DNA of 64,000 nucleotides from Fennellomyces sp. T-0311 (Eukaryota > Mucoromycota > Mucoromycetes > Mucorales > Lichtheimiaceae). Shown here piece by piece: positions 44,748-56,449 of this stretch. Every line of letters starts with the position of its first letter. Position 1 is the stretch's first letter. The notes beneath the pieces are model-generated. The model saw only the letters and a list, made by a program, of their open reading frames with translations, did no database searches and was not told the DNA's origin. Made by a program: the position numbers and the translations under genes. The DNA lies in contig JALLLT010000016.1 of NCBI GenBank assembly GCA_025266875.1, positions 248,001 through 312,000 on the forward strand, in the 5' to 3' direction.

Positions 44748-45951
44748 CTAAGCTTCCACGGCAGCTTCAGGATCGTAGAATGGATAGTCAATGTATCCTT
44801 TATCACCCCCTTTGTAGAATAGATCGCGAATGTACTTGTTCAATGGCCAGCCGTGCTTCAGGCGGAGCACCAGATCAGGGTTTGCAATAAATGAGCGTCC
44901 AAACGCAATCAAGTTTCCTGTGGAATCTGCGACTTGAGCAGCCAATTCTGGCTTTGTGGTGTATCCGCCCGCACTGATAAAGGGGCCAGACCACAGTTTT
45001 CGGAACGGATCGAGTGAATTGACAGTGTCATCCTTTGTCTTGCGAGAAAAATCATCGCGTGGTTCGATAAAGTGAATGTAAGCCATACGTGGATGGCGCT
45101 GTTCGAGCTGGTTAACGAGATACCCCCACGTCTCATAAGGAGTTTCGTCTTCCATTCCCTGATCCATTCTGTTAACCAAAACGTCTTTGTTGGAAAGTGT
45201 GCTGCTTTACCAGAAACTCTGACCACGGTGAAAACCGAATAGCTGTGCGTTCTTCACCAATGGCTTCAACGACAGCGTCGACGATTTTCAAGCAGAATCG
45301 AGCGCGATTCTCAATCGAGCCACCGTATTCGTCTGTGCGTTTATTGCATGAGGTGTTTATAAATTGATCAATGAGGTAACCGTTCGCAGCGTGAATCTCG
45401 ACACCGTCGAAACCAGCGTCCATGGTATTCTTGGCAGCTTGAACAAAATCGGCGACAATGGCATTGATTTCGTCGGCTGTCAATGCGTGAGGCGTTTCAT
45501 AGTCGTTGCCAAGTTCATTGAGTCCTGGGACGGGAACAGCCGAAGACGAAACCAATTTAGCCCCTGGTGGCAGAAATTGGGTTGTGGTGGCTCGTCCGGT
45601 ATGACGGATCTGCAGAAACACAGTGGCACCTTTGGCATGTGCAGCATCTGTGACCTTTTTCCATTGGGTTATTTGATGGGAAGAATATATTCCAGGCGCC
45701 CGCGGATAGGAACCGCCATCTGCAGATATCATCGTAGCCTCCATGATTAGTAAGCCGCCCGCTGTGGCTCGCTGTTGGTAGTATTCGATCATGGATGGCG
45801 TAGGGGCATACCCATCGTCGCACCGTCTTCGGTTCAAAGGACAGAGGACGACTCTGTGAGCAAGTTGGTGTCTGCCAACCTTGATCGGCTCAAACAAGGC
45901 TGATGAAGAAACAGTGGACATGGGAAAGACAAGTGGAGATAACGACTTCAT
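44748..45951 (-). CDS. Old Yellow Enzyme-family NADH:flavin oxidoreductase
   Basis: Two exons: complement(join(44748..45158,45211..45951)), 383 aa; an in-frame ATG at 45921 (MSTVSSSALFEPIKVG) is an equally good start. This FMN-binding TIM barrel reduces activated C=C bonds (enals, enones, nitro compounds) with NAD(P)H. Signature segments are LFEPIKVGRHQLAHRVVLCP, the substrate-binding HAANGYLIDQF (His and Asn), RTDEYGGSIENRARF and the FMN phosphate site IAFGRSFIANPDL. The acceptor GATCAG (not the earlier AACAG) keeps the frame and gives the conserved GMEDETPYET. It is probably involved in oxidative or xenobiotic stress. Confidence 0.93.
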
Positions 45952-46353
45952 CTAGTCTTCGAACCTAATAAATTTTTTTGACTCAGATCTGTTTAACTTC
46001 GCAACATTACAAAGTTGTATTTCAGTGATTTGCATCCGTAAAAGGTGTGCTTGGTATATGCCCGAGGATGCATTCAAGCTCTACCTCGACTTGGGTAATA
46101 TACCGATAGACCATTTTGGTAGCACTTGCGTGCTATAACAACTTATTTTAGTGCTTCTTGCTGACAATATGGTACTGCACCTAGAAGCCGAAAATGCATA
46201 ACCCAGGTGTTGAGGTTGCCTGGCAACTGAACTTTATACGCATAAAGACTCTCAGACAGAATGGTTGGTAACATGTTGTCAAGCTCAAGCACACTATACT
46301 TACCTTGGCCTTGAAAGCCCGACAACTCTTTTCGTAGCTTACAAAATCACGAA
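45952..46353. other. Intergenic between divergent genes
   Basis: About 400 bp shared by the Old Yellow Enzyme and SWC4 promoters. Minus ORFs at 46143-46453 overlap the SWC4 first exon and are not convincing. Confidence 0.45.
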
Positions 46354-48128
46354 ATGCAACCAACGAATCCTGAAAACAATGACAGATCATCATCATCAGA
46401 AAGCAATTCGGGTTAGCCTGAGACAATTCTTTGGTTAATTGGACGGCAATCAAACTAACGCGTGACGATTCCAGACGTGATTAGTAAAGAAATATATGCT
46501 CTTGTTGGTGGAGCTCCACCGATCGCATTCAGCAAGCCGACCTTTAAATCAAAATACAACACCAAGCAAAAAGCAGCACCATGGTATACACAGACTGCAC
46601 GTTTGCTCTTTCTCAGTGACGACAAGCTAATGACGATCTCAGGATTCAGCAAACCTTCACCAACCCTGCACGACTTGACGACTTGACACTGAGCCACTGG
46701 ATCCCCGAGAGTAAAAACAGCGAGGGTACATACTGGACACAAAAGAAATTGGGTGCACGTAACTCACAATATGGCCAGAGTATCCGTTTGCAAAGTTTAA
46801 CCGTGTGATCGATGTGCCCGATTACACAGACGAAGATTATGAAAAACACCTCACAGGTAGAAAACAGGCATAACACGCATATTCGGCAGTTAACGATGTG
46901 TCAGACGCGGAGTGGTCCAAAGACGAGACGGACTACTTGTTCCAGCTGTGTCGACGATTCGATCTACGGTTTCCAATAATAGAAGATCGATACAGTTTTG
47001 CGGACAAACAACGAAGCATGGAGGTATTCCACGTGGTTACAATGAAAAGCTTCCATGGGCCAAAACTCAACCCGGGGCTTACGTAGGATTTGAAAGATCG
47101 ATATTACTCTGTGCAACGCAAACTCATCAAAGCACGACCACACACGCCGGGCGAATACCCGCAAGAACGACAAGCGCTGATACAGCAATACGCATTCGAC
47201 AAAGACAAAGAAAGGGAGCGCAAGGAGGCGCTGGTGTCGCTGTTCAACCGCACGAAAGAGCAGATTGAGCAAGAGCAGGCGCTGTTTGTGGAAGCGCGAC
47301 GCATCGAGTTGAACGAGCCTCGACTCGCGCGTGAACGTGAAGCATTACTAAACGCATTGCAACTGGAGCAGGCTCAGCAAGCGCCGGCGACACCGCTCAC
47401 ACCCACCGGATCGGGTAGTGGCAGCGGTGGCATGTTGAACGGAAGCGCGTCACAGGCATCGGGAGGATCAGGAACGCTGGCTACCCCTGGAGGCATTGGG
47501 ATCGCGGGAGGCACGGCGAGCACATCTGGGCTGGACAAGAAGAAGAAAAGAATGGATGAAATTGGAACGGGCGCTGGTATTAAGAAGAACCGGCGGATAT
47601 CGAATGCTTCATCCGGCATTCTGGAAGGTGAAGTGTGGTCCACATTGAAAAGAGCCCCATTTATCTAATCAGCGCCTTTAGACGTTATCCCTGAGCGGAA
47701 GGAAAAGATGGTGCAAGGGGTGTACGTGCGCAGCCAGAAGCTGCCCGTCGTCACCAAGCAGGCGTTGCAGCAGAAGCTGCTCAAGGCAATGGCAGACCTG
47801 GATATCCGTAAGTCTGAGTTCACAAGCCAGCTTTTTTTTGGGGGGTGCACCGATATATTAACATCACACATAGCTGTCCGCCCGATGATGCCGACCGGCC
47901 AAGTGGTGCAGAAATATGATCAGCTGCATCATTCTTTGCTCCATATGCTGGAGCTGAAAAAGACCGTCGACAAGCTGGAGGCCGAGCATCGCGCCAGGCT
48001 GCAGCGCGGCCAGATCGCCAGGGTAAGTGCTTGGGCCAGTGTGTGTCTCGCGCGCCTATTGACAAACAGCCTCGTGCTAGAAGCAGCCGCCCGCTGGGCC
48101 TCGGGACAAGCGTCGCAAACAAGGATAG
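46354..48128 (+). CDS. SWC4: SWC4/DMAP1 subunit of the SWR1 and NuA4 chromatin complexes
   Basis: Nine exons: join(46354..46411,46475..46583,46643..46725,46779..46856,46905..47023,47087..47627,47682..47807,47874..48022,48081..48128), 436 aa, all phases consistent. The SANT-containing DMAP1 core is plain: EIYALVGGAPPIAF, QQTFTNPARLDDLTLSHW, YPFAKFNRVIDVPDYTDED, DAEWSKDETDYLFQLCRRFD and LKDRYYSVQRKLIKARP. It is followed by a helical region, a Gly/Ser-rich insert (about residues 255-310) and the C-terminal DMAP1-binding part with YVRSQKLPVVTKQ. The subunit helps deposit H2A.Z and acetylate H4 in the nucleus. The basic end KRRKQG may be a nuclear signal. The first exon is short but gives the only in-frame start. 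Confidence 0.92.
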
Positions 48129-48242
48129 ATTGCCATTGTGTGTGTGTAACGGGCGAGTCGCTGGGGGGATCCAAACTGGAAGAATAAACAATTCCCTTTA
48201 TTGTTATCTGCCCTTTTTCTCTCTTTGTTCCCATTTTAACTT

Positions 48243-49531
48243 ATGGAAGAGGACCAAAGACGACGCCCTCCCCGGGCTGTTAACATCATTAGACCATCTT
48301 CCCCACTGTTACAAGCATTCAGACGACCCTACTTCTTCGCTCAGCACGAGCCCTCTGCCACTCCATCGATCACCACTGCTGGATCCATGACATCGTCCTC
48401 CACATGGTCTTCATCGTCATCTTCAATTCTTTCGACTGAACAACCCACTGCTGCCGGCAAGTTCAATGGCCTGATTCATAATCGTCCTGGCTCGCCCTTC
48501 GTTCGATCGCAATCGCCAACAGGCTGGTCTGTTCTTTCAAAGAATATGCCCTACCGCGCCCTGTCGCCCCTAGGGCACCACTACACCCCACTGTCCCGCA
48601 TAGCCGCTCTATCCAGCATGTCAACCGATAGCACGGACGACGATTTGGACGACAGCGACGACGATATCTCGCCCGATGTGTCGTCATCCTCGGATGAGGA
48701 TGATGAACCCGAGGTGGTGGCCAAGATGAAGAAGGGCTGCACCATCATGAACGGCAAGGGCGAATTTGTCACCATCAACGAAGAGCCTTCGCCCAAGGAT
48801 AATAACGGCGGTGCGAAACTGAGTCGCAAGGTATAAATTTACCCAAAGTCATGCGCTCACGTGGAATGTACTGACAACGAGCTTGCATAATACAGATAGC
48901 CGATTTGGAGATCGAGATCAAGTCGCTGTCCACCGTCAACGCCTCGCTGGAGGAAAAAACACGGCAACAGGCGATGCGCATCGCTGAACTCGAAAAGATG
49001 CTCGAACAGAGGTAAAAAGGGCCGATCATGCAAAATGGTAACCATGGATACTCACAGAGTCGTATTAGGCAAGTGGATGTGTCGCTACCTCCCACGCCCG
49101 TCTCCATGACGTTTTCTGAGGCAATAACTAAAAAAAGAGTTAATAATTGTTGTCCACTATTAACAACGCGTGATTTTATCTAGCGGAGCGATGACGAGGA
49201 CGATAACGAAGCCGACCAAGTATTCGAGCGGATAAAGGATATGCTGCATGTCCTTATCGAACAAGCACAGCAGGCCATTGCCGCGCAAAGCAAAACAAGC
49301 GGGCGAGTCTTGACTACCAACATCATGGACTTTGAACGGGAGTCGACTCCGGTCAGACGACAGCGGCCACGGAGTGCCAGCAGGAATTCGGTAGTTTCTT
49401 GTCCCGAAATAAGACGACCCACCCACAATCGCCGATCATGGCCAACTGTCACCGCAAGTAACAGTCGATTGTTACGCATGGCCGGCCACGAACGGTCTCA
49501 ATCCATGGTGCGAGCTACTTCCTCACCATAA
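48243..49531 (+). CDS. Serine-rich, acidic coiled-coil protein of unknown function
   Basis: Four exons: join(48243..48830,48896..49011,49069..49138,49184..49531), 373 aa. Residues 1-130 are Ser/Pro-rich and disordered, 130-160 is an acidic Asp/Ser tract (DDDLDDSDDDISPD), and 190-240 is a coiled coil (IADLEIEIKSLSTVNASLEE). A second helix follows (ADQVFERIKDMLHVLIEQAQQ), and the C-terminus is Arg/Ser-rich. The last intron is only 45 bp. Multiple SP/TP sites suggest phosphoregulation. No family is recognised. It starts 114 bp after the SWC4 stop. Confidence 0.75.
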
Positions 49532-50027
49532 TCATACCCTCTCTCTTTCCATCTACTGTTTTATATATGCCCTTCCTTTCTAGTTCCATTTGTCTCTTTC
49601 TACGCAACTCCTCTACTACTCCTATGCTCGCATTTTCCTTTTCTTTGTTTTTTTTTCTACTTGTGGGTCGCCTACTTAATAATATGTATGCTGTACTTAA
49701 AAAAAGTCAATAAATATACGTATCTGTGTCGCCGTCAAACCTTAGTGCCGATTGAAGAGATAAACCCCATCAGCTGGTTGTTGGGGCAACGTCAGATCAT
49801 CAGTCAGAGAAAATCTTAGCCACAAGTGTACAACAAACAAATATATATGAGGAAAGAACGAATGTCCAATAATGGATCGACAGAAGATGCTTATACAAAG
49901 AAAATATCACAAGAAGGGGGAATAGCGCTTTTCCAACAGAAAGAAGAGAGATGCCATGACAAAAAGAAACGAAGTGTGCGGTATTGAAGTGAGTGGAGCG
50001 AGAGGACGGGATGGAGGAAAACACAGC
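49532..50027. other. Convergent 3' region
   Basis: Pyrimidine-rich after the plus-strand gene, then the 3' side of the minus-strand G6PDH gene. No supported ORF. Confidence 0.5.
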
Positions 50028-51960
50028 TTAGAGCTTGGTGCTGTTGGCATGCGAGACGCTCTGTACAGGCCAAGAATAATTCGCGTTGGACCGGTCGTAA
50101 CCGTATTTGCGCACAAAGGCATCAAGTTCGGCGGGTCCGCGCGAGCCATACGGGTAAGAGCTCAAGGGGAGATCTTTGCGCTGGTCAATTTGGTGCAGCA
50201 AGGGTGTAAAGATCTTCCAGGCGGTCTCTAGCTCATCATCACGTACAAAATTGGAATGGTCGTTACGTAGGACATCCAAAATAAGCGATTCGTAAGCATC
50301 CGGGATGGCCATGTCTGTAAAGCGGTCATGGTACGACAAATCAAGGTCGGACTGGATCGTCCCGTACGAAAGGCCGGGCTGCTTGTTGTTGAATTTGATG
50401 TAAACGGCTTCCCGCGGCTGCACCCGCATCACGAGTTCGTTGCGAGGGGCCCCCTTGTACAGACTGCCAGCAACGTTGCGGAACTGGATGCGGATTTCCA
50501 CCTTGGCACTGTCCAAAGCCTTACCCGCCTTGAGAATAAACGGTACTCCTTCCCATCGCTCGTTTTGGATCCACAGTGTCAATGCGGCGAATGTCGGCGT
50601 GCGGCTTTGCTTGTTCTTGAGCGTGTCGTCCTCGAGATATCCAGGTTTGCCGTTGGCACCGACGTATTGACCCAACAGTGCGTCATTCAGCACAATCGGT
50701 GGAATGCACTTCAATACCTTGACCTTTTCGTCGCGAATCGCCTCGGACTCTGTAGAAATAGGCCGCTCCATGGCGATCAGTGACAGCACTTGAAGTAGAT
50801 CTATGAAAAAAACATTTTAGTTCCCGCCGTTCCGGTTCAGTTTCGCGTTGACTCCGGAAACTTACGGTTCTGCATAACGTCTCTATTTTGTGATGTCCAG
50901 GTCAGTTATAAAGTCCTGGATATCCCATATTGAACCCGCTGAGGGTGCTAGAGCTTACCTAATAATGCCAAAATCGTCAAAGTAGCCACCGCGGCCCTCG
51001 GTACCGAACGGTTCCTTGAACGTGATCTGCACATTGTCAATGTACTTGCGATCCCAGATCTGACTGAAGAAGATGTTGGAGAATCGCATAGTCATGACAT
51101 TCTTGACCATTTCCTTGCCCAGATAATGATCGATGCGATAGATCTGATGTACAGAAAGATGCATCAGTTTCCATGACGTCCCGTTTCTGTCCGATTGTGT
51201 ATTACCTCATCTTCAGAGAACAGCGCTCCAATCTCGTGTGCAAGCTCATTGGAGCTGTCCGTGTCCATACCAAACGGCTTTTCGACGATCAGCCGGTTCA
51301 GTCCGTCAGCCGCATACACATTCTTCTTTAAGCCCTTTGCGACGGGGATGAAGACTGAAGGAGGCAATGCCATGTAGTACACACGATGCTTGACAGGACA
51401 GCCACGTTTTGATTCGTTCTCTGCGATGTACTGGTTTAGGGACTGCCACGACGCGTCATCGTCGTATTTGCCAGAATGGTAACTTGTGATGGCCTTGAAT
51501 TGGGTCAACTCGTCATCGCTTGCCTTGATATACTGTGTCACACGATCCAGATAATCCTCGTGTGTCATCTGTGTACGAGCATAACCGATAATGTGCGTAT
51601 GTTGGGGTAAAAAGCCGTTTTTGAAAAGCTTGAAAAGCGCGGGATAGGTCTTTTTCTTGGCCAAATCGCCCGAGGCTCCCAGCACTGTAGTAAGAAAAGC
51701 AATCCATTTAGTTGTCAAGGTTATCAATAAATGTGGTCGTCCATATTTTTTATGCTGCCATAGTGACGCGTCTTATTTTTTTTTGCGTGGCGGAACTGTG
51801 CCGCAGTTTCCGACACACATGTTAAAAAAAACACACAGACAGTAATAATTTTTTTGATGGACATGAAAAAATTAAAGAGAGTCAAGTTACCGACGATGGT
51901 GACATAGCCCTTGAGCTCTTTGGCGACTTGAATTTGAATTTCCTGGACAGGATTCGACAT
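50028..51960 (-). CDS. ZWF1: Glucose-6-phosphate 1-dehydrogenase
   Basis: Five exons: complement(join(50028..50800,50866..50882,50959..51143,51206..51684,51891..51960)), 507 aa. First enzyme of the oxidative pentose-phosphate pathway; makes NADPH and 6-phosphogluconolactone in the cytosol. The coenzyme motif [16 protein letters not shown] spans the exon 1/2 region, the active-site [13 protein letters not shown] is in exon 3, and EKPFGMD, MQNHLLQVL and the NADP-structural C-terminus RIQFRNV are visible. Exon 4 is a 17-bp microexon encoding most of RDVMQN. The 206-bp first intron, close behind the start, is longer than the others and may hold regulatory sequence. Length matches fungal Zwf1 (about 500 aa). 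Confidence 0.95.
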
Positions 51961-53144
51961 GGATTATAATCTTTTTGGCTTTACAAAAAAAAAGGAGGTG
52001 AAAAAAAAGAAAAAAGAAAAAAGCTTGGAGGGAAAATGTCTAAAAGAACTGGAAACTCCAAAAAAAAAGTTGGACTGAGTTTGGCTGACAAAGGTGATGG
52101 CGTTTTGGGGATGCTTAGAAATCATTGGGCAGCGGCACTGTAGCCGTCCCCCCTTTTGTCCATCGGTCCTATCGGGTTTATTCATTATCGATTTTGGCAT
52201 GGCCCACAAAACTCTCTTTGTTCACCTCGCGGGTTATTGCGGGAAATCACAGAAGCTTGTGCCTTTGCATGACGTTATCGGATAAAATATAGGCACGAAA
52301 CTATTAACAACATCAAGATGCGCCAGTGGTTCTAGATATCTCATCAATCACTTGGCTCGCTCGAGAGCGGGGATTTTTTTTCAGGGCCCAAACCAAAGTT
52401 TTCCCTTTCTCTTTTCGCTCGGATAATTCTAAAGTTTTGGGGCCTATCCGATCGGATTTGCTTATGTCAACCGACACGTTTATCTGCGTTGCACCAATCC
52501 TTTTATGCCGAGGCCCATGCATTTCTCTTATGGGAAAACCAGCGAAAAAGACACGACTCTGGCGTTTTAGGCGCCGACCCTTAAACCTGTATACAACTTG
52601 CATCATCAAAGTGTGTCTTTGTGATAAATCGCTTCAGGTACACACACACACTTGCTTTATACTATTACCAAGATGTGACAAATTGCCCAGCAATCTTTAT
52701 CGGTTTTTTATGAAGGAAGGAAACATGAACGTCTACTTGCCGCGAGGCTTTTCACGGGCTGGCTAACTTTAAAGGAGGGCATGCCGTTAGCGTCTTTTTC
52801 TATTAGTAACCATCGTTCAAGAAACATTTGATATTCACGTTGCTAGGACAAAAGCGGTACAGCGATTCAAGAAACGGGCTTAGTAATCATAACTGCTTCA
52901 CCCTTGTGTACATTATTAATATAGAGAGAGGAAAAATCTTTGTTGACCCACAGTTTTTGCGTATCAAAGTTACATGTTGGATGATGATGATGCTTGTATA
53001 TGTGTGTGCGAGTTGCTTTTTTGCTTCTTTACAGGGTGTACGATTGCATGCATGGCCGTGAAATTTCGGGGGATGCAAAATCGTGCTCTTTTTTTTTTTT
53101 TACAAAGTAATGGGGGAACTAAATGTCAGACTTCTAGAGGTTGA
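51961..53144. other. Intergenic: G6PDH promoter region
   Basis: About 1.2 kb. Purine-rich poly-A/GA tracts lie next to the G6PDH start. No supported gene. Confidence 0.45.
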
Positions 53145-54396
53145 TTAGATTCGAAATCCCCACACTTCAAGCTGAATGCAATCAAACTCGGATGTGATAG
53201 ATAGTGCCTCGTTTTCAAATGTGGGGCACCGTTCACTATGACCACGCTCAAGATCGGAGTTGATCCACAGGCCAAACTTGCCTTCGCTAGTAACCAAGGA
53301 AACACATAGAAAGTTGTAAGCATATGAATGTCATACTTTGGTAGAAAAGAAGGAAAGCTCACCCGCCACCCACTGCGATAAAGTCAGATTCTGCCAGAAT
53401 CATATATTCGTTCTTTCCCGTCCATTGGTACACCTTGCATTGACCTGTCTGCGGATCCTTCTTCCACAGAAAGCTATCGAAAGTTTAAGCCTCATGTCTT
53501 GCTGCAGCAGAAAAACCCCCTTACCATTCGCCTGTACCATAATAGGAAGAGCTTGATTTCAAAGTCTCATTTAAAAATGCTCCAAACACCTGGGAAAGTT
53601 GATGTTTAATATAAGCGCGGTGCTAGGTAACGGAGCACAGTTACCTGATCATCGGCGTCTTTGATAGTCAGCAAACACGGGCCTTTGTTGGTCCGTGCTC
53701 TGCGATATAGCGTGGTCAAGCTGGTTCCGTGCTGATCAAGGCTATAGAGCAGCGTCCACAGAGGAGCTACTCGGAATCGACGCGGAAGATATGGTCTGAG
53801 CTGTCAACAATTAATAGATAAGAAACAGGATCAACAAAATAACTCCGTTTTTCTTTCTCGTTGCGCATAAAAAAAGAGACACACACGACACGCTACCTGC
53901 TCGGCAATGTCTTCTGTCAGCACTGGGACAGTATCTGGTCGGCGATCCACTAGTTTCGGTGCGGGCATATCATCCAAGGAAGAGAAGCTGCTTTGTGTAG
54001 AACTTTTGGAAGAAAGTTGACTGGCGAGTCGTACGGTAAGATCACTATCAGCAGTTTTTTTGTGCGAGATGAAGGCGAGAGATTCGTCGGAATGCCACGT
54101 AGACTGGTTTAGTTCTCGTGGGCAGTGATGATTGCAACAGTTGGAGGTTGAAATGACAGAGCTTTTGGTGAGCAATGTCGTGGGATGTGATTTCTGGTGA
54201 TGGTGCTGTGCCCGCAACGTCGATGACTGACCTGCGTGACCACACAAATCTAATTTTTAGCCCAACGCAAAAAAAAAACGGAGTGTATAAGTGCGCTACC
54301 GATGAGTTTGCATATCAACCGGGATACGAGCGTATTTCTGCTTTTGGACTTTGAAGCCAGGTGGTGGTGGGTGGGGCTCTGAAGTCGTCGTGTCAT
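53145..54396 (-). CDS. TLDc-domain protein (OXR1-like)
   Basis: Six exons: complement(join(53145..53286,53363..53473,53525..53589,53645..53800,53897..54249,54300..54396)), 307 aa; in-frame upstream ATGs at 54438 and 54462 leave the start open. The C-terminal TLDc domain is clear: LRPYLPRRFRVAPLWTLLYS, DQHGTSLTTLYRRA, VFGAFLNE, YYGTGECFLWKK, FIAVGGGEGKFGLWINSDL and the final CIQLEVWGF. The N-terminal 140 residues are Ser/His/Thr-rich and disordered. OXR1/TLDc proteins protect against oxidative damage and, in yeast and animals, bind the V-ATPase and promote its disassembly. The closing aromatic motif is intact. Confidence 0.88.
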
Positions 54397-54469
54397 TGCT
54401 ATGTGCCAGGCGTGTTTTGGTAAACATGCTTTGATCATTTCTGCCCTTTCTTTTATATACATTTTATCA

Positions 54470-55660
54470 CATATCCTTTCCCGTTTGGTTCATGCATGCA
54501 ATGCATATCAGCTCACATTTCCTTCCAGCCTTTCCATATGTGTTGCTTGATCATCATCTGTGTCGGCTCTAGTAAATCTCCCGTAAAGGCTATATTTACT
54601 ATCGCATTTGCATATGCCATGCTCACTTGCTACTTTTTGACACCGCGCCCGTATCGTGTCCTCCAGTCGTCTCGCGCGTTCCGCCGTGATGTATGTACCC
54701 GAAGCGTCTCGTCATTCAGGATACAAAAAAAAAGGAGGAATGGAAACTCGGCCCTGTTTCCATCGAATCCCGCCGGAGTATTTCACCACGATGCATTCAA
54801 GGCGGCGATGGTCCGCATAAACTTTGTGTTCTTGGCCTCCAGATAGCCACTCTTTTACTGCCACCGTTGTTGACAGTTCCCACGCGTCATGTGGGTCAAA
54901 AGTGACTTTTATAGCAATTTCATTATGTTGATTGGAACTAATGGTTTCTTTATGGTAATAATAAAAAAAAGAGAGTTTGTGCAGTATGTACAACTTTAAT
55001 ACGTACGGGTGCGTTAACCTTCTTTCCTTCTTACACCGCTCGCTTTTATCCACACGACATTTCTATGCAAAGCCATATTGGTCCAATTGCAAACTGACTT
55101 TTCTACACATAATGCACTTACACGCCATCCTTCTGATCTTCTTTTAGACGACGCCTCCTTGCAGATATTTCCGTTTTTCCTTGTTGGGTATATAAAAGAA
55201 ACCGCAGATTAATCATCAAGCACGATACTTAGACTTAGCATCACGAGTGGCCGCATGAGTAAAGAGTAAATTAGGTATTATATCGGCTAGTAGCTTTCTA
55301 TACATACTGTCTTTTCGCAATCGTGCATTCCACTTTGCTATTTATACTCGCGACGCTGTCATTTAGCATGCCTTTTTTGAGTATCAAAGTAATTGATCCG
55401 AGCGCTACATCATAAATAGGAGCATCTACCTTATCACCTTCTCTCTTATCTGATCAGCGAATGTCACCATAAAGGGACAGTATTTTGAGACAAGCTAGCA
55501 TTTCGTTAGATTGTTCCAAAGCCATGCTTTAAGTTGTTCTAAATCAGCTGTTCAATGAAGTAAGTGATCCGTGCGTATTATTTATAAACTTTTGGCCGCT
55601 ATTCCTGGAAATACGCTAACTTAATCAACCTAAACTTTTGAAAAGGCAGTTTGTCTCATC
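54470..55660. other. Gene-poor stretch
   Basis: AT-rich DNA with small unsupported ORFs. Confidence 0.4.
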
Positions 55661-55662
55661 GG

Positions 55663-56118
55663 TTATGTAAAGATTAGTATCTTTTGACTATCTTGAAAAC
55701 CGAGACACTTAACTTTTTCATTCTGGTACTTTGTACGTAAGCACACCAAGTTGCGAGCCACTAGCTGTATAACTTTTGTACATTCACCAACCTCCACCGC
55801 CCCCCCCCCCCCACAAAAAAGGTGCTTCGCAAGTAACTCGACTTGACGACAAAATTGTACCAACCTACGATGGCGTTTGAACGATTTGCCACCATCTGAG
55901 TCACGCATAATCACTCACCTGGATTTTGAGCGACTATCACCATATTTTATTTCACTATCGTCGAAAGTGGATACGTATTTAATAGCAAAAAGGGTAACAT
56001 TAGTTGGAAAGTTTTGATTTACTTTTGGAAGTTTTATAAACCTGCTCCTATAGGTATATGGTCTCTTCCTTGCGGTACAATTGGTTGACGATACAATGAG
56101 GAAGAGTGTAGAAATCAA
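55663..56118 (-). pseudogene. Two adjacent protein-like frames, probable remnant
   Basis: Minus frames at 56118-55915 (RPYTYRSRFIKLPKVNQNF) and 55914-55663 (KSFKRHRRLVQFCRQVELLA) follow each other around a GTGAGT-like donor. A poly-C run (55800-55812) disrupts the second. No start or family is evident. The 5' side overlaps the dispersed repeat at 56000-56190. Confidence 0.25.
55800..55812 (+). repeat. Poly-C run (13 bases)
   Basis: Homopolymer directly followed by ACAAAAAA; prone to length error in sequencing. Confidence 0.8.
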
Positions 56119-56190
56119 ATCCTTTCCTGAAAAAAGCCGTGTAGGCGAAAAAAGGCAGGTCGAAGCGGTTGATGTTGTTGCCGTTGCAGA
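56000..56190 (-). repeat. Copy B of the dispersed, once-coding repeat (partner at 22655-22830)
   Basis: Contains CCTATAGGTATATGGTC and CTTCCTTGCGGTACAA, as in the 22.7-kb copy. The minus strand encodes NRFDLPFFAYTAFFRKGF and LYRKEETIYL before a stop. Confidence 0.5.
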
Positions 56191-56449
56191 ATATATTGGT
56201 ACTGAACAGAGCGATTTTCGTTCCGCTTATCATTGTTCATGCATTTCTGAGTCCTCAAAGGATAACATTATACATATGTGTTTCGTTGAACTATTATTAG
56301 CATTACTGAACTAATATCAAGGCTATTGCAAGTAGGGACAGTAGAAGTGTAATAGGTAGTAATAAGAAAAAGATGAAGGAGATACAATAGAAAGTGTAGG
56401 GCTCAATCTCTTTGTATATCACAATAATTTGGTTGAAAATGGATAGAGC

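Noticed and set aside
45211..45240. Frameshift in the Old Yellow Enzyme gene
   Set aside because: A 52-bp intron with a GT donor and the second of two AG acceptors restores the conserved GMEDETPYET sequence.
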